From contig CAIRNC010000486.1 in assembly GCA_903879875.1 (NCBI GenBank), positions 1 to 11,898 of the forward strand: DNA of 11,898 nt, given 5' to 3'. The translations under genes and the position numbers were made by a program. This DNA comes from an uncultured Bacteroidota bacterium (GTDB lineage: Bacteria > Bacteroidota > Bacteroidia > Flavobacteriales > Flavobacteriaceae). This document shows, in pieces, positions 7,604 to 11,898 of this stretch. The stretch's first letter is position 1; each line of letters opens with the position of its first letter. The notes beneath the pieces were generated by a model. The model made no database searches, had not been told where the DNA came from, and was given only the letters and a program-made list of their open reading frames with translations.

Positions 7604-7709
7604 TAGCCTCGATGGCAGTGGCATACTTTTGTTCTGGGGTTCAGAACAAAAGATAGAACGAACAGCGGGGGCAATGGTTGATTTGTGAAATAATGATCTG
7701 CTCCTTAAA
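7604..7709 (+). ncRNA. Structured intergenic element, flavobacterial repeat-like RNA
   Basis: An 11-bp perfect inverted repeat (CTTTTGTTCTG at 7626-7636, CAGAACAAAAG at 7642-7652) closes a 5-nt loop. It is enclosed by an outer pairing of GCCTC (7606-7610) with GGGGC and its preceding G (7668-7672), with one G-U pair. The intervening unpaired stretches read GATGGCAGTGGCATA on the left and ATAGAACGAACAGCG on the right. No T-run follows, so it is not a simple terminator. The pattern (GGCAGTGG, variable hairpin, GATAGAACG, AGCGGG, then GCTCCTTAAAA) resembles an element I remember recurring between Flavobacterium genes, possibly the Flavo-1 motif. That identification is from memory and not verified, and the strand is the one in which the motif reads as remembered. 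It fills most of the 230-bp gap between pth and rplY. Confidence 0.5.
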
Positions 7710-7711
7710 AC

Positions 7712-7745
7712 AAAAAAAGCACCAGTTTTGCAACTGATGCTTTTT
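7712..7745 (-). terminator. Intrinsic terminator of rplY
   Basis: A 14-bp stem (7714-7727 with 7732-7745, one C-A mismatch) encloses the loop TTGC. On the minus strand it is followed by seven U. It stands 18 nt after the rplY stop codon, so rplY and pth are probably separate transcripts. Confidence 0.85.
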
Positions 7746-7763
7746 GAAATAGTTCTACAAGTA

Positions 7764-8375
7764 TTATTTTTTCTTTCCTTTTGCAGGTGCTTTTGCAGCT
7801 TTTGCAGCTTCTTGAGCCGCTTTCATAGCCGCACGTGAAATTCTTACTTGACAAACAACAGTATTGTCTGGGTGTAATAATTTGTATTTGTTAGAAACAA
7901 GTTTCGTAACATACAATTTATTACCCATTTCAAGTCCTGAAATTTCAGCTTCAACAAAATCAGGAAGATTTTTAGGTAACGCTTTTACTCTTAATTTACG
8001 AGTGTTCAAACGTAAAACCCCTCCTAATAAAACCCCTGGAGATACTCCAGTTACTTTTACTGGCACTTCCATAGTGATTTCTTTGTCGTCAAATAACTGA
8101 AAGAAGTCAATGTGTAAAATTCTGTCAGACACAGGGTGAACCTGAATGTCTTGAAGAATTGCATTGTAAGATTTACCGTTTCCAACCTCAATCACAACTG
8201 TGTGTGCGTTTGGAGTGTAAACCAAAGTTTTGAATGCTTTTTCATCTGCTGAAAAATGTACTGGTTGATCTCCTCCGTATAACACGCAAGGAACCGCTCC
8301 AGCATTACGTAAGGCTTTAGTAGCAACTTTGCCCACGCTTTCTCTTTCTGATCCTTTAATTGTAATCGATTTCAT
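7764..8375 (-). CDS. rplY: 50S ribosomal protein L25 / general stress protein Ctc
   Basis: A 5S rRNA-binding ribosomal protein of the long, two-domain (TL5/Ctc) form, 203 aa. The N-terminal L25 domain (about 1-93) opens with MKSITIKGSERESVGKVATK and contains the conserved RNAGAVPCVLYGG and the HIDFFQL block near 88-94. The C-terminal TL5/Ctc domain (about 98-180) contains VPVKVTGVSPGVLLGGVL. A final Ala/Lys-rich tail (182-203) ending KGKKK is typical of Bacteroidota versions and probably touches RNA. The start has no Shine-Dalgarno; a partial -7 box (TATATTTT) lies a few nt upstream. The gene sits 123 nt downstream of prs on the same strand, a conserved pairing, and has its own terminator. 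Confidence 0.95.
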   Translation of the reverse strand: MKSITIKGSERESVGKVATKALRNAGAVPCVLYGGDQPVHFSADEKAFKTLVYTPNAHTVVIEVGNGKSYNAILQDIQVHPVSDRILHIDFFQLFDDKEITMEVPVKVTGVSPGVLLGGVLRLNTRKLRVKALPKNLPDFVEAEISGLEMGNKLYVTKLVSNKYKLLHPDNTVVCQVRISRAAMKAAQEAAKAAKAPAKGKKK

Positions 8376-8498
8376 TGTAAAAAAATATAGTTAATAAATA
8401 ATAAATTACTGTTTAATAAATGGCAATTTCAATCTCAAAAATCAATTTCAAAATCTTTGTTTACCAAATTTCTAATTCCCCTTTCGGAGGTAGCGGGT

Positions 8499-9440
8499 TT
8501 ACATCAAAAATTTCCCACTAATAGAAGTGTTGTTTTGTACCATTTGCATCACTTCTGCAAAAAGAGGCGCACAACTTACGACTCTTATTTTATTTGATTC
8601 TTTTTTTAATGGAATCGAATCGGTAACAATTAATTCGAGCAATTTTGAGTTTTCGATTTTTTCGTAAGCCTCACCAGATAAAATGGCGTGCGTACAAATG
8701 GCTCTAACACTCAATGCTCCTTTTTCAATCATCAAATCTGCGGCTTTCGCCAAAGTCCCTCCTGTGTCAATCATATCGTCCACAAGAATGACGTTTCTTC
8801 CTTTCACCTCTCCAATCAACTCCATAGAGCTTACTGCATTGGCTTCTTTCCTTTGTTTATAACAAATTACCACATCTGAATCTAAAAATTTAGAATAGGC
8901 ATAAGCTCTTTTTGAACCTCCCATATCAGGAGAAGCAATGGTTAAATTTTCTAAATTTAAACTTCTTACGTAAGGTAAAAAGATGGTAGAAGCGAATAAA
9001 TGATCTACTGGTTTTTCAAAAAAACCTTGTATTTGATCAGCATGCAAATCCATAGTCATAATCCGAGTTGCTCCAGCTGCATCTAACAAATTGGCTACCA
9101 ATTTGGCTCCAATTGGAACTCTCGGTTTGTCTTTTCTGTCTTGTCTAGCCCATCCAAAATAAGGAATTACTGCCGTTATATGTCTTGCCGAAGCTCTTTT
9201 TGCAGCGTCAATCATCAATAACAATTCCATTAAATTATCAGCACTAGGAAAAGTAGAGCATACAATAAATACGCGTAAACCTCTAATCGATTCTTCGTAG
9301 GAAGGCTGAAATTCACCGTCACTATATTTAGAGAACGTAATTTTACCTAGTGGAACGCCATACTTTTCAGCAATTTGTTCCGCTAAATATACACTTTGGG
9401 AACAAGCAAATATTTTTGCTTCTGGTTCTTGATGTGACAT
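8499..9440 (-). CDS. prs: Ribose-phosphate pyrophosphokinase (PRPP synthetase)
   Basis: Makes PRPP from ribose-5-phosphate and ATP, the precursor for purines, pyrimidines, NAD, histidine and tryptophan. It has 313 aa, full length for class I. Visible motifs are FSKYSDGEFQPSYEESIRG (36-54), the ATP-contacting YFGWARQDRKDKPR (94-107) and the divalent-cation motif DLHADQIQGFF (131-141). The flexible catalytic loop begins at KQRKEAN (195-201), and the PRPP-binding P-loop VILVDDMIDTGGTL is at 217-230. All key residues are present. The ATG at 9440 gives the normal N-terminus. Its leader is about 115 nt if the TAnnTTTG box at 9563-9570 is used. It heads the minus-strand housekeeping run prs, rplY, pth, globin; the 123-bp gap to rplY shows no clear terminator, so prs-rplY co-transcription is plausible. 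Confidence 0.96.
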   Translation of the reverse strand: MSHQEPEAKIFACSQSVYLAEQIAEKYGVPLGKITFSKYSDGEFQPSYEESIRGLRVFIVCSTFPSADNLMELLLMIDAAKRASARHITAVIPYFGWARQDRKDKPRVPIGAKLVANLLDAAGATRIMTMDLHADQIQGFFEKPVDHLFASTIFLPYVRSLNLENLTIASPDMGGSKRAYAYSKFLDSDVVICYKQRKEANAVSSMELIGEVKGRNVILVDDMIDTGGTLAKAADLMIEKGALSVRAICTHAILSGEAYEKIENSKLLELIVTDSIPLKKESNKIRVVSCAPLFAEVMQMVQNNTSISGKFLM

Positions 9441-9562
9441 TTTAATCAGTTGTTTTTATTCCGCTGCACTCCATACAATTCTACTTTATCATTTGTTTAA
9501 AGTCAGAGCAATATAAACGCCTCGGATGTAGTTAGTTAGTTGTGTGTCGTTTTACCGAGTTG

Positions 9563-9570
9563 CAAATTTA
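9563..9570 (-). promoter_or_regulatory. TAnnTTTG promoter element of prs
   Basis: The minus strand reads TAAATTTGCAAC, a full -7 consensus match with the extended GC often seen after it. No -33 TTG is evident. It predicts a leader of roughly 115 nt before the prs ATG. Confidence 0.5.
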
Positions 9571-9634
9571 GGAAATAAATTGAATTTTTGAAGAAAAAAA
9601 ATGAGTATTTTTTAGAAAGTGTACTTTTATTTTT

Positions 9635-9642
9635 TAAATTTG
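9635..9642 (+). promoter_or_regulatory. TAnnTTTG promoter element of tRNA-Leu
   Basis: TAAATTTGCACC follows a T-rich stretch and matches the Bacteroidota -7 consensus plus the commonly seen GCACC continuation. It lies 82 nt before the mature tRNA 5' end and points toward it. The -33 region has no clear TTG. Confidence 0.6.
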
Positions 9643-9690
9643 CACCGTGTTAAAGAAATAGGTTTTTCATTCATGATTATCTATTTATTG

Positions 9691-9716
9691 CGTTGAAATG
9701 GTTTACCGTTTCAATG
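9691..9716 (+). other. 12-bp hairpin in the tRNA-Leu precursor leader
   Basis: CGTTGAAATGGT (9691-9702) pairs with ACCGTTTCAATG (9705-9716) over 12 bp including two G-U pairs. The TT apex opens in practice to a 4-nt loop. It ends eight bases before the mature tRNA 5' end and is not followed by a T-run, so it is not an intrinsic terminator. A processing or antitermination role is possible but unproven. Confidence 0.6.
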
Positions 9717-9724
9717 TCTGCTAA

Positions 9725-9804
9725 GCCCGGATGGCGGAATTGGTAGACGCGCTGGTCTCAAACACCTGTGGGAAACCGTGCCGGTTCGACTCCGGCTCCG
9801 GGTA
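9725..9804 (+). tRNA. tRNA-Leu(CAA)
   Basis: An 80-nt class II tRNA folds by eye. The acceptor arms GCCCGGA and TCCGGGT pair over 7 bp (G1-U72 wobble) with discriminator A73. The D-arm is GCG GAATTGGTAGA CGC. The anticodon loop CTCAAAC contains anticodon CAA, reading UUG. The long variable region is TGGGAAACCGT, and the T-arm is GCCGG TTCGACT CCGGC. CCA is not encoded; the next bases are CTTA. The anticodon stem CTGGT/ACCTG contains a T28-T42 mismatch, unusual but possibly normal for this lineage. It is transcribed divergently from prs, with its own -7 box and a strong terminator. Confidence 0.95.
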
Positions 9805-9807
9805 CTT

Positions 9808-9837
9808 AAAGCTTCTAGGAAACTAGGAGCTTTTTTT
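9808..9837 (+). terminator. Intrinsic terminator of tRNA-Leu
   Basis: An 11-bp stem (9808-9818 with 9823-9833, one G-U pair) is closed by a GAAA tetraloop and runs into seven T (9831-9837). It begins three bases after the tRNA discriminator base. Confidence 0.9.
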
Positions 9838-9908
9838 GTGGAATTGATTTTTTGGATAATCGAATGGTAGGAGTTCAATTTTTTTTGGTTCGACTCCCAC
9901 TCTTGGTA
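9838..9908 (+). pseudogene. Degenerate second copy of tRNA-Leu
   Basis: GGTTCGACTCCCACTCTTGGTA (9887-9908, written in full it is 22 nt: GGTTCGACTCC then CACTCTTGGTA) matches the tRNA-Leu T-arm and 3' acceptor (9783-9804) at 18 of 22 positions, the first 11 identical. At the same 104-bp offset, GGAATTG (9840-9846) matches the D-arm GGAATTG (9736-9742) without a gap. The anticodon region and 5' acceptor strand are unrecognisable, and the two acceptor strands cannot pair. It cannot be a working tRNA. A decayed tandem duplicate fits best; a remnant attachment site at the tRNA 3' end is the alternative. Confidence 0.5.
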
Positions 9909-10010
9909 AAATTCTATTGCAAAAATGTCCCTTAACTTAATCTACATTTTTTATTGTATATCCAACCTATTGCGTAATTGTATTTTCAGACTGCAACTAG
10001 GGACAATCAT
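9909..10010. other. Intergenic stretch with no recognised gene
   Basis: AT-rich DNA between the tRNA remnant and the terminator of the LTxxQ protein gene. The only structure seen is a 7-bp inverted repeat, TGTCCCT at 9926-9932 and AGGGACA near 9999-10005, too short to call. Confidence 0.5.
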
Positions 10011-10038
10011 AAAAAAACTTCCAGTTTTCTGGAAGTTT
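10011..10038 (-). terminator. Intrinsic terminator of the LTxxQ protein gene
   Basis: A perfect 10-bp stem (AAACTTCCAG at 10015-10024, CTGGAAGTTT at 10029-10038) with a TTTT loop. On the minus strand it is followed by seven U. It lies 28 nt past the stop codon. Confidence 0.88.
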
Positions 10039-10066
10039 ATACATGTTTTGAAATATTTGGTATTTA

Positions 10067-10411
10067 TTATTCTCCTTCTTTTTTATCAGACTTTCTTTCA
10101 GCTTTAGCTTTCTCACTATTCGCTTTCTGAATTTCTAATTGAGCAGGTGTCAACAATCCTTTAATTTTTTTAGAAAGTTCTTTCCCTTTTTGTTTGTTAG
10201 CATCTGCATGGTCTGGATTTTCCTTGCTGTCTTTTTTAAGAGCCGCTTGTTCTTCAACGATTGGCTTTATTGCTGCTTGTTGATCAGCTGTCAAAGACAA
10301 TTCTGTTGTCATTTTTAGCAACATTTTTTCAGCACCCCCTTTTTTACTTGCTTCTTGAGCAAATCCGCTTAAACCGGCAGCTAATAAAACTGCTACAATT
10401 AATTTTTTCAT
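10067..10411 (-). CDS. Small exported LTxxQ (Spy/CpxP-like) protein
   Basis: A 114-aa protein with a clear signal peptide (MKKLIVAVLLAAGLSGFAQ, 1-19). The mature part is about 95 residues, strongly charged and Lys/Glu-rich, and predicted helical by eye. Two LTxxQ motifs, LTADQ at 40-44 and LTPAQ at 87-91, are separated by a helical spacer. This is the layout of the Spy/CpxP periplasmic chaperone-like family, where each motif begins a long helix. The C-terminus (about 95-114) is very basic. Function in Bacteroidota is unproven; an envelope stress or folding role is inferred from the family only. No two-component system or sigma factor gene is adjacent. It is flanked by its own terminator and a 166-bp intergenic region, so it appears monocistronic. 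There is no Shine-Dalgarno; the A/T-rich leader is typical of the window. Confidence 0.75.
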   Translation of the reverse strand: MKKLIVAVLLAAGLSGFAQEASKKGGAEKMLLKMTTELSLTADQQAAIKPIVEEQAALKKDSKENPDHADANKQKGKELSKKIKGLLTPAQLEIQKANSEKAKAERKSDKKEGE

Positions 10412-10530
10412 TTTTTATTTGTTTTATAGTTAACAGAGATAAGACTTTCAATAAATAAAAAGGTTTAATCCTTTTGTAAATTAAAAAAGGAATTGCATTT
10501 TAGGAAAAGACAAGACCATTTTTAAAAACA

Positions 10531-10556
10531 AAAAAGACCACGAAAACCAAGGCTTT
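10531..10556 (-). terminator. Weak candidate terminator of the LamG protein gene
   Basis: On the minus strand AAAGCC and GGTCTTT can pair with one bulge around an 11-nt loop, followed by six U. It lies about 22 nt past the stop codon. The stem is short, so the call is tentative. Confidence 0.35.
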
Positions 10557-10577
10557 AATGTTTTATAGACAAAAAAT

Positions 10578-11657
10578 TTATTGTAAAATAATTTTCTTAG
10601 TGTTCATCAAGTTGTTTGAAGCATCATAAATTTTCACGAAGTAAACCCCTTGACCGCTCCATGAATTTAGTGGAACAACATATTGTTGTGTATTCATAGC
10701 ACCACTAAACGCCTCTTGACCTAAAGTATTTACAATCTTAATTGTCCAACCCGAAACATTAGCTAAATTACCACAATCAATTGTTATGTGGTCATTTGCT
10801 GGATTGGGATAAATTGTAACTGTATTGTTGTAAGTTGGTGGATTAAAACTTAATACACCTGTATTAATAACTAATGATTGACAACTATTATCAGCATAAT
10901 ATAGACTTGCAACTTCATCTTGCGTTAATGCTCTATTCCATAATCCTACGTCATCAATTTTTCCGCCAAATGGTGACCAATGACCATTAGCTTGGTCAGA
11001 TACACCAATTGAAATTCCAGAATTTCCATTAGTGTTTAAAGTAAATCCAGTTAAACTATTTGAAGAAATCAATACTCCGTTTATATATTGTTTAATTAAT
11101 TGTCCATCAAAAGTAAAAACAACATTATACCAAGTATTTAGTTGTATTTGACTGCCTGTTACCAATATAGACTGTTGGTTATTTTGACTCGACCCTTGTA
11201 TAACCCAAGTTCTCATAGAAGTATTAATACCATTATCTAAATCAGCTCCCCAAGTTTGCCCATTTGGATTGCTATAACCATATTGAAATCTATTTAAAAT
11301 TGTTAATCCTTGGTTTTGAGTACCATTTGAAGTTTTCATAAACCATGCTGATACAGATATATTGGGCGAATTGAAGCTACTATTAAACGGTATATATATT
11401 TCGTCACCCCCAGACCCCCATGACCAATTATTCACATTAAAATTATAACAACTATTAGAGTTTTGGGCTCTGTCATCTGACAATGTTGCACCAGTAACTA
11501 TTCCATTATTCCCGTTCCCACTTAAATCATTAGCATTCCCGTTAAAAGGATAATAAGCAACCAATCCACTTGTTGGAACATAAGATGGTATCTGTGCTGA
11601 AATCATTTGGGTTATTAAAGCAAAACCCATTGCTAGTAAAAGTAATTTGTTTTTCAT
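10578..11657 (-). CDS. Secreted LamG-domain protein with T9SS sorting domain
   Basis: A 359-aa exported protein. The signal peptide (MKNKLLLLAMGFALITQMISAQ, 1-22) is followed by a LamG/concanavalin A-like jelly-roll (about 31-255). It opens with GLVAYYPFNGNANDLSGNGNNG, quoted here as positions 31-52, and has WYNVVFTFDG at 176-185. It closes with the typical KIDDVGLWNRALTQDEV at 233-249. A short linker leads to a type A T9SS sorting domain from about 279 (VTIYPNPANDHITID) to the terminal KKIILQ. It should be exported by Sec and then T9SS to the cell surface or medium. The ligand is not predictable; such domains bind glycans or proteins or serve as scaffolds. No catalytic domain is present. Divergent from the partial gene at the window's right end; a near-consensus -7 box (TATATTTT, 11710-11717) lies 53 nt upstream. 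Confidence 0.9.
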   Translation of the reverse strand: MKNKLLLLAMGFALITQMISAQIPSYVPTSGLVAYYPFNGNANDLSGNGNNGIVTGATLSDDRAQNSNSCYNFNVNNWSWGSGGDEIYIPFNSSFNSPNISVSAWFMKTSNGTQNQGLTILNRFQYGYSNPNGQTWGADLDNGINTSMRTWVIQGSSQNNQQSILVTGSQIQLNTWYNVVFTFDGQLIKQYINGVLISSNSLTGFTLNTNGNSGISIGVSDQANGHWSPFGGKIDDVGLWNRALTQDEVASLYYADNSCQSLVINTGVLSFNPPTYNNTVTIYPNPANDHITIDCGNLANVSGWTIKIVNTLGQEAFSGAMNTQQYVVPLNSWSGQGVYFVKIYDASNNLMNTKKIILQ

Positions 11658-11760
11658 AATTATTAGTTTAGATTAAATTTCGGACTTCCTTAGATGATGG
11701 TAGTGAGGTAAAATATAAGTAAAAATAACTATCTTCGTGTTAAACTTAAAACGCTAAGAC

Positions 11761-11898
11761 ATGGAGATTATAAATGAATTATTAATAAAATCATTAGGTT
11801 TATTAAATTCAAATAACAAACATTTTGTAACAATGAAAAACACATTATTTAAAATAATAATTGCTACTTTAACATTTCAAATAATAAAGCATTTTAAT
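11761..11898 (+). CDS. Unrecognised protein, 3' end beyond window
   Basis: An open frame from ATG 11761 to the last base (46 codons). It begins MEIINELLIKSLGLLNSNNK and continues into a hydrophobic stretch (FKIIIATLTFQII). A second in-frame ATG at 11833 (MKNTLFKIIIATLTFQ) could be the real start and would give something like a signal peptide or membrane anchor. Codon use is as AT-rich as the rest of the window, so composition does not help. An imperfect -7 box (TATCTTCG, 11730-11737) precedes the first ATG. I do not recognise the family. It is divergent from the LamG protein gene. The frame could still prove non-coding, since only its first part is visible. Confidence 0.45.
   Translation, partial: MEIINELLIKSLGLLNSNNKHFVTMKNTLFKIIIATLTFQIIKHFN

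Noticed and set aside
9725..9908. Genomic island integrated at tRNA-Leu
   Set aside because: Only about 80 bp separate the tRNA from the partial copy and no integrase or foreign-looking genes are present; at most a relic.
9926..10005. TGTCCCT / AGGGACA inverted repeat as ends of a small mobile element
   Set aside because: Only 7 bp match, no target duplication is visible and nothing between resembles a transposase or MITE.
9925..10107. 60-codon plus-strand open frame
   Set aside because: It runs through the terminator and into the opposite-strand LTxxQ gene, has low-complexity hydrophobic content and no recognisable domain.
10261..10458. 65-codon plus-strand open frame
   Set aside because: Lies antisense to the N-terminal half of the LTxxQ protein gene, which has a convincing signal peptide and motifs.
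1..11898. CRISPR array, defence cluster, prophage or insertion sequence
   Set aside because: No spaced direct-repeat array, no nuclease/helicase or phage genes, and no transposase on either strand.

Overview
The window looks like ordinary chromosome from a Flavobacterium-type organism (Bacteroidota, Flavobacteriaceae). The DNA is AT-rich. Genes start without Shine-Dalgarno sequences. Several upstream regions carry the Bacteroidota -7 promoter element TAnnTTTG, and two proteins end in type IX secretion (T9SS) sorting domains. Every confidently recognised gene has a familiar homologue, and I found no defence system, prophage, transposase, CRISPR array or new multi-gene system.

Layout, left to right. 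A 5'-truncated GDP-mannose pyrophosphatase gene (nudK, +) meets an acyl-CoA dehydrogenase gene (-) at a strong intergenic terminator. The dehydrogenase lies 9 nt downstream of a large gingipain-like (family C25) secreted cysteine peptidase gene (-) with Ig-like, GEVED and T9SS domains. The peptidase is divergent from anmK (+, anhydromuropeptide recycling kinase), and their promoter elements form a near-palindrome. Next, all on the minus strand, come prs (PRPP synthetase), rplY/ctc (ribosomal protein L25) and pth (peptidyl-tRNA hydrolase), a translation and nucleotide housekeeping group. They are followed by a group III truncated haemoglobin gene that is probably co-transcribed with pth.

Between pth and rplY is a structured non-coding element: an 11-bp perfect hairpin inside a GC-rich outer pairing, resembling a recurring flavobacterial intergenic RNA-like repeat. 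Right of prs lies a tRNA-Leu(CAA) unit with its own promoter element, a 12-bp leader hairpin and a GAAA-loop terminator. A degenerate second copy of the tRNA sits in register 104 bp further on.

The right end holds a small exported LTxxQ (Spy/CpxP-like) protein gene (-), a secreted LamG-domain protein gene with a T9SS tail (-), and the start of an unrecognised gene (+) cut by the window edge. The most useful leads are the non-coding items: the pth/rplY hairpin element, the tRNA-Leu leader hairpin, the decayed tRNA copy, and the face-to-face promoter palindrome at the peptidase/anmK junction.
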